Positions 9,176 to 21,060 of a stretch of 64,000 nucleotides of DNA are shown here, piece after piece (position 1 is the first letter of the stretch; each line of letters begins with the position of its first letter). This DNA comes from Kappaphycus alvarezii (taxonomy: Eukaryota; Rhodophyta; Florideophyceae; Gigartinales; Solieriaceae): contig NADL03000519.1 of the NCBI GenBank assembly GCA_002205965.3, positions 248,001 through 312,000 on the forward strand, written 5' to 3'. The notes under the pieces are model-generated. The model had not been told where the DNA came from. It ran no database searches and saw only the letters and a list, made by a program, of their open reading frames with translations. Made by a program: the position numbers and the translations under genes.

Positions 9176-9973
9176 GTGCCTTTCTTTCAAGTCCAAAATT
9201 TTCGTGGGACCTTAAGAATGCGCCTTGGACGGACTAAAAAGGCCCATGAGAAAGATATTATGTTGCCGTCAAGTTATAGAAATACTTCCATGATCTATTA
9301 CCAGGTAGTAAACGGAAACAAGATTCCGCCGAAACTACAAGGCAGTTTCTTGCAATTGTAATGTTATGGTAGCTCCGCCGACCTATGCAATAAAGTTCTT
9401 ACTGAAATTTTGCAATCAGACAGCGGAGCTATGGCTATCGCAAATGTTATTCACAACATCTACCCGCTCTCCAATGTGACCAACACATTTTTGAAATTCA
9501 TGGATTTGCTCAGTACTGTCTGCGGTGACAATGAAACATTGAAGATCTTCGAGACTATGTTTAATGCTGCACCAAGTGGATATAATTCAACCGCACCGTC
9601 CGCTAAGCTGCCTAAGTCGCTTGTTGCCTTTATTCTTTCTGGTATTGCAAAGTTAACTGATGAGAGAAGGGTGTTAATTATCTCTGTTACTTCCCCCAAA
9701 GCGTCCTTCGCTGGCAATGAGACGCCTGATGTTGCTTGTAGCCAGTCAAGTTCAGATTTACTTTCGGAAATCAAGTACAATGATCTATTCTCAATTATTC
9801 CCTCGCTTGATAATCATATTTCTGGAAGATTTGAGCAAGTTGCTCCGTCTTCATTTTCGTTAAATGCAGCTACCTTTAGAACCCATGCATGCCCAAGATT
9901 CTGTAAGAATGGAAAGTGCAACTCCAGCGTTGCAGAACGGAAAGCTAAATCCCGTTGTTATGACTGGAAATGA
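9176..9973 (+). pseudogene. Retroelement gag, broken
   Basis: Frame pieces at 9176-9361 and 9366-9973 are separated by a stop. The second reads YPLSNVTNTFLKFMDLLST, then NETLKIFETMFNAAPSGYN, then KLPKSLVAFILSGIAKL. This is the pattern of the gag core of copia-type elements (a helix-rich region with LLST, then NE(S/T)xKxFExxF). The end contains Cys-rich sequence (CPRFCKNGKC, then RCYDWK). The adjoining frame carries LGHWKGD, the second half of a CCHC zinc knuckle whose second and last Cys are lost. Confidence 0.6.
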
Positions 9974-10139
9974 TCTGGGTCACTGGAAGGGAGATACCCC
10001 TTTCATAAAGGCAAAAGAACAAACGCGAAACCATGCTGATACTCTCGCTAGGAAGAATGAATATTACATTTCCGAATCCAAATCTACTTTTTTATCACCT
10101 AGCCCAAACTGAAAGCCAGACGAAACTGACAAATTTCAT

Positions 10140-10674
10140 ATGGTTCATCTCGGAAAAAGTGCTTCGAATGATGTTAACGGTCCTTTGATTGACAATGCAG
10201 TGCCATACTATGGCATGAGATATGTAAAATGTTGCGAACTACAGCCAGTTGTAATGCCTCATTGGAATCGTAGGCTCGTTCGCTTGACTGACTTGGTCAA
10301 GGAAAGGCCCTTCTGGAAGTATGGGCGTGGTCAGCATGCCAGCAAAGCGCGCCACATCATTTGATCTATTGACATGAACATACTGTCCTATCAAGAAAAG
10401 CCCGTTATTATAGGGCATGTTATCACTTGAAGGGTCTTCTTCATGGGTGATTGACATCAATGTAACATATAATTGCATCGCTAATCATCTGGGTGGAGAT
10501 TTATTAGAGTTCATAGTGTGTTACTGTGGTCTAACCAGCACGCTGCAACTGACTAAGTGCGAAACGCAAAGTTCCTTAAGATGTGAACAATTTTACCATC
10601 AGTCTCACAGATCAGTAAAAGATCCTACTTCAACCGCATTGTTTGCTTATGCATCCGCTCTGACTTCGAATTAA
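10140..10674 (+). pseudogene. Retroelement aspartic protease region, broken
   Basis: PLIDNAVPYYGMRYVK corresponds to the active-site block written DNGAPYS in related polyproteins; here Gly is replaced by Ala (DNA). RPFWKYGRGQHASKAR and then, in another frame, LEGSSSWVIDINVTYNC follow in the expected order. A frameshift near 10360-10417 separates the two pieces. Assignment rests on recalled family motifs, so confidence is moderate. Confidence 0.5.
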
Positions 10675-10899
10675 ATTAGACGCATTGTGAACCTTGTAAA
10701 TGAAAAAGTGTGTGGGAACTCAAACTACAAAGATATCTTCCTTTTGCTCCAATGAAATAACATTTGGAATGAACACTGTGCTCACTACCTACCAGAAATT
10801 CCAGAGCGCTTTTGTAATCGTCGCATTTTCTCAAAGCCGTCAGCTACCCGTTGTCTGTCTCTTTCAGGAATGTAACGCCGTTTTAATGACCTGATTAAA

Positions 10900-11930
10900 T
10901 TGGACCATTTTTGTCTCGACGATGACATATTTCAAGTGATAGATGTTTGTACTAAATACTCTTTTGGATACCCAGTTCTATCTTGCTATTTAGATGATCC
11001 CATACTTGTATTCGAGGCACATTTTATATCGCTGTTTTGGGCACCTGCCGATGTACAAGCCGATAATGCATTCATAAAGACTGCCTTTGTTAAGTATCTT
11101 AAGTCTCTGGCTACTTTTCGTCGAACCTTAGCTTTTCGCCACCACAGCAAGAACGCAGTTGAACCTAAGCACAGAAATATCCATGATATATATCTGCGCC
11201 TAAAAGCCGCTAATCATGGCACATCCACTGAGGTAATTGCTCTACAAGACATTCGTACTTAAAAAGGCTTGTATGGAAATGATTTTGTTTTTTTACATGA
11301 ACTAGATAAGGGATATTCTCGACCCGCAGTTCATGGCTCACTCGTAAAGATCCCCACTGATATCACCGACGCCTATTATAAGCTCATCTCCAGGGGAAAT
11401 CTGAACACTATACTTCGCAAGAACTCTGTAAAGGAAATGCACATATAAATTTGCGTGATCTCATTGAATTATTTGTCATACTTGATTCACAAAAGCGATG
11501 ATCTTGGTCTCAACCGATGCATATGTTAAATTATGATCTAGAGTCCTGTATTGTTACAATTGCAAGTAGCAAAGGGCAGCTTATGTGTGCTGCCATAGAA
11601 GATGTACAGCGGACATTTTTTCCCTAAAATGCCCTCGCAACCACAGTAAAAGATGCCGCAGATACTTATGATATACCATCTGAAGATTTGCTCAATCAGC
11701 ACAGCATTGGTTTTAATGAAATGCCCCTCGCTACGCATGCTTGTGATGCTTCTCTTGATAATTTGAATGAAAAATATGCTCTCCCATCTTTTTTTGATAT
11801 TCAAATCAGCGAAGAAATGCTGGAACATATTGCGGACGATTACGACTCGTACCGTTTAGAGGTCTCCATTCAGCTCAAGCCTAGTGCAGAACTTTCAATC
11901 ACATCAGTGGAAGACTTGAAGTAAAATTAT
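10900..11930 (+). pseudogene. Retroelement integrase, broken
   Basis: The core reads CLDDDIFQVIDVCTKYSFGY (first Asp), VQADNAFIKTAFVKYL (second Asp) and HHSKNAVEPKHRNIHDIYLR (Glu), so the catalytic triad is still in place. After the stop at 11260 the C-terminal part continues in pieces: ELDKGYSRPAVHGSLVKIP, LISRGNLNTILRKNSV, then LNYDLESCIVTIASSKGQ and AAIEDVQRTFF, and an acidic frame at 11688-11924. The stops and shifts make it a pseudogene. Confidence 0.65.
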
Positions 11931-12468
11931 GAAAGAATTGGAATCAATGAATTTCTCCATTACCACGCACAAGGCGCATCCCAAGTTCTTTTTGGTGATG
12001 TTTTTCGATTTTTCCGTGCCATTAGTAGCCTGCATTTCATAAGCCGTAAAGCGGTTTCAAAAGCTTGAGACATTGATTTGGTTCTTATTTGAACTCGGAT
12101 ATAGGTTTTTCTATGTATACATCCCTTACAAATAGTTTTTACGATTGTAGATATGCCTGGGTAAAATCGGCTGTACAGACCTTAAATGTAATGTCAATGA
12201 CGAACGAACGACGAAATTTTTTCAGTGATCACGGTGCCCTCCTATCACAAAAATGGCTTTTCATTTGATTGCACCACCGAATGTGGATTTGATGACATGA
12301 ATAGAGCGGCTGGGTAGTACATTTCCTTTGGGGGAATTACTCATGAAGCATGACCTTAAAGACTCCCTTTTTGAGAATACCTTTTATTTTCTTCCGTTTT
12401 GCTTCTGCCATTGCAAAATTTATGGCTCGTTGATCATGAAAATTGACAACTTCAGCCATTAACAGATC
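11931..12468. other. Junction between two oppositely oriented elements
   Basis: No domain is recognised here. By domain order, RT would be expected on either side, but no RT motif was found. Confidence 0.35.
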
Positions 12469-13560
12469 TTATTCTGCAGGAGGATTAGTTTTCCACAGTG
12501 CTGAGACGATATCGCAAAGGAAGGACTGGGAGGCTTTGAAGGGAGAAAGGTAAGGCTTTGCTTGGGTCAGGCTGAATGGGAGGATATTTCCGGGGTTGAT
12601 TAATCGTATTTGGATGAGCTTCGAGTCAAACGCAATAGAATCTAAAACTTGAGGACCGGTCCAATTACCAATGTGATTTTTCGCAGCATTCTCTCTCCAG
12701 ACAAGAACCTTATCACCGATCCCAAAAGCATGGTCGCATGCGGACGTATTCCTGTGCTGAAGTGCCCTCCGGATGCGTAAGGAGGCCATTCGGGAGCACA
12801 TTTCCTTGCGAGACAATTTAGCCAAGCGGCACCTATCCGGCATTTTGGCTTGCTGGAGCGGATTAGGATAGGGAGATTGGGTTATTCACCAAACACGAGG
12901 ACGGAGCCTACAAGTCTTCCAGTTGTAAGCGTTTCACTCATCGCCTTTATTGGCCATGCCAAGTCGAGATGCTTATCGGTTCCTAGTTGTTTGTTATTTA
13001 GCTTCCGAAACGTGCTGCGGAGCGGAGCGTGGTATATTTACCCCATATCTAAGCTGTTTTGGGCTTCAACCACTGTCCGGGATAGTTTAACATCAGAAAC
13101 GGCTGCATTATTGATGAAGCGCTCTCTGAACTGGGGGCAATGGTCAGTCAGGATGCGATTCAATAGGATGGTGTAGTTAAGGGCCCAATACTCTTTCATC
13201 GTTTTACAGATAGTTTGGGTGGTCAGAACCGACATGAATCGAGCCTAGATGACTCGAGTGCCTTCGTCAAAAGTGTTCAAAACAAGGTATGATCCGATGT
13301 ACATGATGTCGAAGAGAATATTTTCATTAAAACTGCAGTGCTCGGTGCCAATCTTGACCTTAAAACGAGTAGGCGCAGACTGTATGCATTGATAAGAGCC
13401 GCACTGGCTGCTGATTAATTGCAAATTTCGCAGGGTCGCAGTAGCTGTGTCATCCGGATGCGAACATTTAAGGAGATTGTAAAGTTTCTGCGCCGACGGA
13501 TGAAAGAAATGCTCATGAACCTTTGCTAGCTACAGGGCGGGAAAAATTCTTTGTAGGCCG
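12469..13560 (-). pseudogene. Retroelement integrase with HHCC domain, broken
   Basis: The minus strand shows the zinc-binding domain (HEHFFHPSAQKLYNLL, later SQCGSYQC), then FNENILFDIMYIGSYLVLN with the first Asp, NRILTDHCPQFRERF with the second Asp, and SRTVVEAQNSLDMG with the Glu. It then reads LAWPIKAMSETLTTGRLVGS and LVFGE followed by a stop. The C-terminus is RLAKLSRKEMCSRMASLRIR, GDKVLVWREN, NWTGPQVLDS and LTQAKPYL, a GPY/F-type module. The triad residues are retained, but several stops and frameshifts interrupt the frame. Confidence 0.75.
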
Positions 13561-13721
13561 TTTCTTGATGGATACGTATCGGTGGTTTCCGCTTGAACTC
13601 GTAATTAGAATATGTCAATCTTCGATGGACAAGTTTTTGGAATGAGCGATCGGAACAGGCACATATTTGATTAACCTGTTCTGTATTTTGCACGGTGTGA
13701 GGGATTCAGTTTCTAGTGTTT

Positions 13722-14540
13722 CTATTCCTGCAAAGGGGGAATATCAGCCAGAACAACGTCGGAGTACACCCTGGTAGTTGGTATTTCAGAGGGAGTGTCA
13801 AATGGCAACGATATTCGCCTAACAAACGTGTAGACGGCATCTGCGAAACGACAGCGGTGTCCCGAAGGTTGCAACTGACGCATGGGTATGTGGAGATCAT
13901 TAAATATCCTTTTCATCTCTTTCAATCTGATAATGGATGTGGGCTCCCAAATGTCGCAAGGTACACCGATGAGCCTGTGCACTGTAAAGTGTCTAATCCG
14001 TGCAATTAAGATAGCACTCATGACTATGTCCTCAAAGCAACAGTCATCAGGAGGGCTTTGAGTAGATATTGGCTGGCTGTATGGATTTAAGGAGCTCAAA
14101 TCCCACCACTCGGACGAAAATTCTACAGAATATGATGTTTAGGAGTTTTCACGATGGCAAAATTACCATGCAAGTACACCTCTTTGTCGAGGCCATCCAT
14201 TGAATCCAATAACGTAGCATCTCCAGTGACAGAAATTTCGTTGAAGCTGGCAGTGTTAGTTTTCTTTGGAGCTGTTACGGGGGTAAAGCAGAAACAAAAT
14301 TCTTCCAAAGTAGACGATGTCGCCACGGGTGATTCTGGTATTTCAATCGGTGCGTTGGCAGAATGCTCCACAGAAAGTTCTTCTTCTCCATTAATGAAAT
14401 CCGTGGGGACATGGATTGGTTTATCTCCATTTGATAGCCTAGAGCGATTGTTCTGGATGTTATCCACCTTGGCGCAGCGATTACCAGGATACCATGTCTT
14501 CTTTCATTTGACGCAAGGTCCGTTGGCTCTGACTTTCTGA
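13722..14540 (-). pseudogene. Retroelement protease, linker and zinc knuckle, broken
   Basis: On the minus strand RVYSDVVLADIPPL corresponds to the late protease motif (family pattern: V-x-A-D-V-P-F-L followed by G-L-D); the frame stops right after it at LQE. Upstream comes a linker frame (14467-14123) ending VYLHGNFAIVKTPKHHIL. Before that is a remnant zinc knuckle, C-V-K-stop-K-K-T-W-Y-P-G-N-R-C, near 14486-14525. The Asp of the active site was not located. Confidence 0.45.
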
Positions 14541-14546
14541 AATTCC

Positions 14547-16010
14547 TCAAGCTGCAGGAAGAGCGGGATAGCATTTTTTATGACGCTTCGGTTTTTGGTG
14601 ACGTCTGAATGGTCGAGGATTGCGCCAGTACTGTGTGTTTGTATGTAAATTTGAGCTTTCAACAGCTACTAACCTGATCTGCCGCAACTGGTGGCTTGAT
14701 TCGTTAAAGGATATGAAAAACTTGACAAACGAGTATCCATGATTCTTGATGCCTTGGATTGTGATTTGTGACCATTCCGTGTACTCCGTTACAGCCCTTC
14801 TGGAAAAATCTATCTTATGGGAATCAGATCTATAATCTCTCTCGAATTGCGGAACGAGGATGTTGACGTGCTCAACTTGCATATTGAATCCGGTAATGAC
14901 ATGAGATACGTCATTATCTATCATGAAAGAACGGAGTCACAGGGTTTCTAGAGTGCCTTTGATATGTATTCTCCGAGCATCGCTGCTAATTTCCTCGGTA
15001 ATGATTTTTACCATATCGGGGAAAGAAGTGACACCTCAGTCGAAACAGTGATCCAGGAAAACTCTGCGAACCGGCCCTGAAATAAGATGAACGAAGAGAT
15101 CAACCTTATGAGTCCTAAATATTTTACGTTGGCGAGCGCAAATGTCATGTGCGCACCAAGCCTCTTCTATTCCTTCGTAAGATCTCTTCTGAGGGCCAAT
15201 TGTCTCGAAAAATTTTCTGCAAATTGTCTAACTTTTTTGAGTCCCTAGAATCATTGTTTTCAGAGTATTCAGTATTACAGCCGCAATTTTCGGCGTCTGT
15301 AGTGACTTGAATTTCCGGCAAGTAATCGAATCGATGTCCCTGGTAAGGATATTTGTTTATTCCGGCAAATATTGCATTATATTTGCGTTCTGATCCTTCC
15401 ATAACTTTTCCGTGACGAGAAGCTGAAGATGGTTGCTGGAAGTTCATGATTGCTCCTGCAGTATAAACTTCATCGAAGTTTGCAGTAACTGTGGGTGCCG
15501 GGCCGTTTCTGTTTCCTTCTGAACTGAAATATTCGCGGTTCTAGAATTCTGAAAGCCCTTTTGATGTTCCTTAGCTGGAGTACTTCACAGTAGAAGTGAC
15601 ATGGGGCTGACCGTACTACGAGTCTTAAGGAAGTTTTCAACCACTTTCTTGCAAATATCGGAATTAACGCCAACACGATAGCACATCCAAACGTGCGAAC
15701 TCAGTCGCCTGTACTTCATCTCTTCAAGCGCAACATCATCTGAACTGCAGTAGTGTTCTGGAACTGTAGAGAACGAGAAAATTTCTGCCAGATCGCATAG
15801 ATACCTAACAGGAAACGGTGGCATCTTAAAGTAGTCTTTGGATAGCAGTCGGTTTATGGGAGAAATACGTTCATAAAGGAAATCTGAGACCGTATCAGCG
15901 GCCGATACTTCAAGAGATCCATCTTTGTCTAAATTTCTGGGGCGAATATTTCCATTATGATATTCTCCGCCTAAATCTGAACGATATTCTATTATTTATT
16001 GTAGATGTAG
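14547..16010 (-). pseudogene. Retroelement gag, broken
   Basis: Frame pieces on the minus strand are 15824-15585 (MPPFPVRYLCDLAEIF), 15447-15145 and 14924-14547 (NILVPQFERDYRSDSHKIDF, then RRAVTEYTEWSQITI). The last block has the same pattern as the gag block of the element at 55-56.5 kb, where an RxAV-x-W helix follows a spacer. The position upstream of the knuckle and protease supports gag. The outer end at about 16010 is approximate. Confidence 0.45.
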
Positions 16011-16748
16011 AAATTATCTTCATTAATCGATCTTATTCGGCCTTGAATTGCGCGCGGGTAGTAGGATACATGATGCGGCAGTCTTGAAATCTTCTATTGA
16101 TCAATGAAGGTAGATCTAAAAAGGAGTGCAAGCGGAGAAAACGAATCCATATTGTCGCGTTAACGCCCTTGCGCACGAGTGAGGCTCGAGCCGTACAACT
16201 AACAGTCTTACAGTGTCACGTAGATCTTTGAATAGAGAACGACTGGATAGTAAAGGATCGAGAAGTTGGGGCCAGCGGAAGAACGGTGGTTGACAGAGAA
16301 GGGCGAGGGCAACGAGCAGTTGTAAGTTTAGCTACTTTACCCGTAGACCTAGAACAAAGAACCCCCTGCGCCTTGTCGAGCGAGGATGGCGATTATGATG
16401 TCTTCACAGTACTTATACGTGCCAACGGAACCGGGGCCGTCCGAACGGTGGCGCTGGGTTTTTTCGAGACTCTGCACTGTAACAAGTTACAGTAATCACA
16501 AATTTTCCATATTTAACACTTCCAGTACCTGCAGGTCGATGATGTAGCCAAAGTACTGTATTGTAGAGTTTTAGGCTAGCGAGAAACAGTTTACTGTAAT
16601 TCCATATTTTAGAGTCGTTCTGGTAGTAGAATATTTACGGGCCCAAAGAAAAATTCTAACTGAAAACATTTTTTTGAACAATTTAACCCGTATCGAAAGC
16701 TCTAAAGCGAAGTTATCTGTTGTACTGCTAAAAGTACGTACAATACTC
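16011..16748. other. No gene seen
   Basis: A 69-codon frame at 16286-16495 shows no recognisable feature. TACAGTA and TACTGTA occur near 16490, 16554 and 16590. Confidence 0.35.
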
Positions 16749-16932
16749 GGCCACAAATTTGGCTCCTGGTAGCCATGTATAGTTTTATACAAGGCCTTAA
16801 ATTTGCATCTCGCGAGCTATATGCAGTACAGTACCGTATTTGGCCACAAATTTGGCTCTTGAGAGCCACGTACAGTATTTGTAAATGGCCTTAAATTTGG
16901 AACACGCGAGCTGCTTATAGTACCCTGCATGT
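16749..16932. repeat. Two tandem copies of a ~93-bp unit
   Basis: Copy 1 (16749-16841) and copy 2 (16842-16932) both start GGCCACAAATTTGGCTC. Both then contain GAGCCA or TAGCCA, GGCCTTAAATTTG and CGCGAGCT at matching positions. They are diverged but clearly duplicated, and no coding frame is seen. Confidence 0.7.
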
Positions 16933-18171
16933 CTCAAACCACATATTTTGAACATCGCACTACAATATTTCAGTGCGACAAGCACAACATACGGGATAAA
17001 AAGCGCTGTACAGGCTACTTTTTATCTTTTTTCAGGGCTTTTGTACGATCTAGAACATTTTGATCTTTCTGAGTTGTCTGTATATGGAGGGGTGAGGAAG
17101 GCTTCCGTCCAGAACGAAGGGGAAGCAACACCCCGAACACCCTCCACACCACAAAATCCACACCACAAAATCAAGAAAACCCTCCACACCACAACATCCA
17201 AGAACACCACAACACCCCCTGAATACTGCCAAAACCAAAACGTTACCCTCCTCTTGTCTCTTTTCCTCAAAGCAGTGGTTTCTTTTATCTCCTTGTACTT
17301 ACGGTGTGCATATCGAAGTTCAAGGGGGCAATACCCTATTATACTGCAGTTTTCTCTTGTCTCTTCAGACTTTCGGTGCTTAGGTCGAAGGGCAAGAGGG
17401 AAATACCCTCAGTGACTGCTATAATTTAAACCTTGCTGGTACTCTGAAGGTATGTTCGAAGGCCGGCGGGAACACTAAGGACGTAGCAAGACCACTACGA
17501 CTACTAAAGTTTCTGTCAGAGGGAATTATTGACAGGTTTAATTGGATCCAGTAGGACCTAGACGGGGGCTAAAAGTAGTTTAACAAAAGAAACAAAAGAA
17601 AAATATCTAAAAATATCTAAAAACCCCCTAAAACTCATAAAATATCAAAAAACCCATTAAAATAGCTAACCCCTTCCAGTACCCTCACAAACCGGTACTA
17701 TTAGTATCCTCTCGTCTTTAGAAAAAGCTCAGCCATTCCATTTAGTCCACATGTGCAGATTCAGCAATTGGTCGTAGCTCGCAACATGCAGATGTATTCC
17801 TCCCGCTCCAAAGCTAGTCAATTGTGCAGTGTGCGAAAAATAAACTTTTTTGAGTCATTTTCTCATGTATAGTGTCATCAACTGACTCAATTACATCACA
17901 ACTACCAACAGTACATTCCCCCTACATTCCCTCAAGATGAAGTTGTTCATTAAGCAACAAACTAGACCGCCTGTTTGCCTCATACTAAAAAAACTAGAGA
18001 ACCCCTACTAAATTAAACGAAATTACAAATGATACAAAAAGTTAATCTCGGGGAAGCCAATATAAACTACCGTTGAGGCAAACAGATACATACTTTAAAT
18101 AATATTTAAAAAATGGCCAATCTTGTAGTATCCTCTAGAATAGATCACTGCAGAACAAGGTCAGCCCTAAA
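16933..18171. other. No gene seen; CA-rich and A-rich tracts
   Basis: A CCACACCACAA-type low-complexity tract spans about 17125-17215. Two partial copies of a segment with CTCTTGTCTCTT and later AATACCCT lie at about 17250-17345 and 17350-17412. The rest is A-rich non-coding DNA. Confidence 0.4.
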
Positions 18172-18995
18172 ATGCCGAAAGAAAAGTACCTTACAGACTT
18201 CGAGAAGGGGCAGATCGTGTCAATAGGGAGGGAACAAATCCCTTTGAGGGATATGACCGAGACTCTATGGCTTAATGTGGGAACCGTTCAGAACATTTTA
18301 ATAAAGTGCACTCACCAGCGCAGAACGGAAATGCCCCAAAATGCAAAGAAGATTTCAGAATTCTACCATCGCTAAATATTCCGCATGGCTTCAAGCGGTG
18401 AATCAAGTGTATTGCAGATCAAGGCTGCTCTAAACCTACCCATTACCATTCGCAGTGTAAAACAGCTACTATCAAGTTCGCCGCACTTCTACTCCCGTCG
18501 AGTAAACCTGGTCCTCGCTATGAACTACGAGTACAAAAACAGAAGACTACGGTGGGCTCGTCGATTTATTTCTAAGAATGATTTTTTGGCATCATGTGGT
18601 TTTCTCAGATGAGAAGAAGTTTAACCTCAACGGACCAGATGGATTGGCAGTTTACTGGCATTATCTAAGGAAAAAACCGCATCGTTTTCACACTTGCCGA
18701 AATGAGGCGGTCTGCCATGATTTGGGCCGCGATTAGCTTCTATAGAACTTCACTGCTGGTCTTTATTTCAGGTAAGCAGGACTCTATTATGTATTGTACG
18801 ACTTTGGAATCTGTGCTTTTACCTTGGGCGACCGAAACATTCGGAGAGACTAAGACCTGGAATTTTCAGTAGGATGGCTCGAGCAATCATAGGTCACAGG
18901 AGATACGTTCTTTTTTATCTAGGCGTGGGGTTAGCGTTCTACAGTGGACAGTGCTTGCAGTCGAGCAGAATTTTGACAATCTGAAATAACTCAGA
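18172..18995 (+). pseudogene. Tc1/mariner-type transposase relic
   Basis: ATG at 18172 begins a helix-turn-helix-like region (LTDFEKGQIVSIGREQIPLR) up to a stop near 18373. The next piece (18385-18612) reads RRLRWARRFISKND. In shifted frames it continues VVFSDEKKFNLNGPDG, which holds the first catalytic Asp region, then MIWAAISFY, WNFQ-stop-DGSSNHRSQEIRSFL with the second Asp region, and VSVLQW. The third acidic position, normally in SPDLNPIEN, is lost (LAVEQNFDNL). Several stops and frameshifts show it is dead. Terminal repeats were not found. Confidence 0.75.
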
Positions 18996-19141
18996 ATAAT
19001 CAGACGTTGCAGAAGTCACATGAGATCGTGTGCTCTCGTTTCGGAGAAAGTCTTTCTACTAGAATATGAAGGACCTTGGGACATATAACCCAGCTTCTGG
19101 CAGTAGAGACGAGCAAGCGGCTCATGAAAAGTTGTGACAAG

Positions 19142-19997
19142 ATGGCCGAAGTCTCTGGCTTCACCCCTACTCCCCCAACTTCGAAGCAAAGCAAGAGCAT
19201 CCGCTTCAACGATGCTCAGGATAACTTGATCGTCGAGGAGGTTTACGCCTTAAAAGCTCACGTCGCTGCGCATGGCCACAAAAGGAGCCTTTTGCTAAGA
19301 CTGCAGCAAGGCCCAACGCAAATACGGCATTCAAGGACACTCCGGTAGAGTGGAAGCCGGTTCCAGGCCTTAAAAAGCGGCTACAGCAAAAGTACACCAA
19401 GCACGACGATGCAAACAAGCGTTTGTCGGAGGTGGGGGCGGAGAGATCGGAGAGATGGCCGACTTCCTTATGACGATGCGGGAGGAGACGGACGACTTCG
19501 ATACGCGGAAGAATGTGATCAAGGTGGCGGAGCGAAATATCGAGCAATGCAAGGAACTCATCGGATCCGCCTTAGTGCAAGCTGCTACAAACCGCAAAGG
19601 TAGCAACAGGTCCGAGAGTGGGTCAGAGTTGGTTGGCAGTAAAGGATGGGAGGAAGGAAGTAGTTCAGGGAACGAAGAGGGGTTGAAATGTTCAGGTGGA
19701 ATTGGAAGAAGGAATAAGCGTACGACGCAGGGACTGTTTTCTAACATCGAGATGGATCGCTTCGGAATGCACATGAAGGAAGCAGACCTCGCTCGCATTG
19801 AGTTGGAGCGGGAAAGGCTTGCGTTTGAACAGAGCAGAAGTGCTGCAGACCGTATCGAACGCGAGCAGGAGCACGAAGAGCATAGGGAGGAGCGCATGTT
19901 GGAGAGAGAGGAGCGTTGGGAGGGGCGTCTTGCGCATAACAAATTGGAAGAGTATCATTTTCAGGCTATAATAGATCTGCTAATGAAGCGCAAATGA
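19142..19997 (+). pseudogene. Myb/SANT-like accessory protein of a Harbinger element, frameshifted
   Basis: The ATG at 19142 starts SGFTPTPPTSKQSKSIRFND and then LIVEEVYALKAHVAAHG, a SANT/Myb-like trihelix start. The homology then shifts frame twice. From about 19283 it reads EPFAKTAARPNANTAFKDTP, WKPVPGLKKRLQ and DDANKRLSEVG. At a G-run near 19433-19438 it returns to the frame that contains MADFLMTMREETDDFDTR. The C-terminus (19800-19997) is a charged coiled coil (RIELERERLAFEQSRSA, REERMLEREERWEGRL). PIF/Harbinger elements carry such a DNA-binding partner next to the transposase, and the convergent gene at 20162-21060 is that transposase. Confidence 0.7.
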
Positions 19998-20161
19998 GGC
20001 TTGTAAGAGTTTTTTGGAGTATCTATGTGCGTCAAAAGATACAGAAATCACCCTGGCTTATCCTTGCGGAGGGCTTTCTGCGGAGCTGTGGCAGTCCACT
20101 CCCTTCGCAACCCTCGTGCCTCAGTGTAGTGGGCTTTTTCTTCACTCCTCGGAGCCCCCGC

Positions 20162-21060
20162 TTATTTATTTATGGTTACATATTCCTCAAGAGATGTATA
20201 ATGGACTCGGAAGTACTGAGCAATTTGGTTCGGGTAGAGGCAATTTCTAAAGTTAGACAGGAGCACAGATCCGGTAAACAGCATTACTATGGGCGACCCA
20301 AATATCTTCATCTTACAATTTTAATCAGGGGTTGCGAAGTGAATCTTCATTTCCTTGAATATCCACTCAACCGTTATCCTCAGCCCTGACATAGCCTTGT
20401 TAAAGGCATTTTAGGCGTTGTGCAACGAGGCTCCCTGGAAAGGCACCTCCATGTACCAGCGTTGATTGTACCCTGAATCACCGTAAATTCAATACCTAGT
20501 ACCCTCATAGTCCAATATAATCGGTAGTGTGTCGTCTAGATCAGAGCTTACATAGAGCGTCCAGTCGTGTCGTCTGCCTTCTACAGGCCCTTGAAGATGC
20601 ATAATCATTCCGTCAGGGGTATTGAGTGCCTGATACTTGAGTGCGTGCTTGCGCTTGTGCCCATTGTAAACTACCCTTTGCGCAAGATGGCCTTTCGGTT
20701 TGGCTATGCCCAAGTTAATACCATCTATAGACACTACGCAGTTAGGTAGAACGTTAGATATTAATTAAAAGTTGCATCATACCTTGACAAACGACTCCTT
20801 ACAGACGCTGGATCAATAGGACCACTTCTAAGATGCTCTCGTATCTTAAGCAGGGTCTCTAGAGCCTCCCAGAATATTTCCGACAGCTGGGGACCATGCT
20901 TCCCAAACAAATCCTCTAGATCCGTCCAGCGAGCGGGCGCAGCAAGCCGCCGCAAAATAACACAAGTGGCTAAAAGCGGGTTGCAAGCATAATGGTTTCG
21001 CAAAGTATGACGCTGAGAAGAGGGCCACCCCATAACATTTGTGAGCTTCAGTATGTCTCC
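20162..21060 (-). pseudogene. PIF/Harbinger transposase (DDE_Tnp_4 type), with in-frame stops
   Basis: On the minus strand: RHTLRNHYACNPLLATCVIL, then RWTDLEDLFGKHGPQLSEIF, then a stop, then VVSIDGINLGIAKPKGHLAQ with the first catalytic Asp. Next come RVVYNGHKRKHALKYQ, PVEGRRHDWTLY, a TGA at 20489-20491, IYGDSGYNQRWYMEVPFQG with the second Asp, and RITVEWIFKEMKIHF with the Glu. Two more in-frame TAA codons interrupt (after SLHNA and after FATPD). The frame ends CLYPNQIAQYFRVHYTSLEE with TAA at 20162-20164. All three acidic residues survive, so decay is mainly by point stops. Terminal inverted repeats were not identified. Confidence 0.85.

Larger units (their letters stand above)
9176..12300 (+). 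mobile_element. Decayed LTR retroelement, gag-protease-integrase order (plus)
   Basis: Gag (9176-9973), zinc knuckle and protease (about 9870-10500) and integrase (10900-11930) follow one another without an RT between protease and integrase. This is the Ty1/copia order. LTRs were not identified. The 3' boundary lies before the oppositely oriented element that starts at 12469. Confidence 0.55.
12469..16010 (-). mobile_element. Decayed LTR retroelement, gag-protease-integrase order (minus)
   Basis: Reading the minus strand from 16010 downward: gag (16010-14547), a zinc knuckle near 14500, a linker and protease (14467-13722), then integrase (13560-12469). Protease and integrase are only about 160 bp apart, so no RT lies between them. 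No LTR was identified, and RT is missing after the integrase. Confidence 0.6.

Noticed and set aside
17125..17215. Possible CRISPR-like or spaced repeat array
   Set aside because: Only a CA-rich low-complexity tract with irregular spacing. No conserved repeat-spacer structure was found anywhere in the window.
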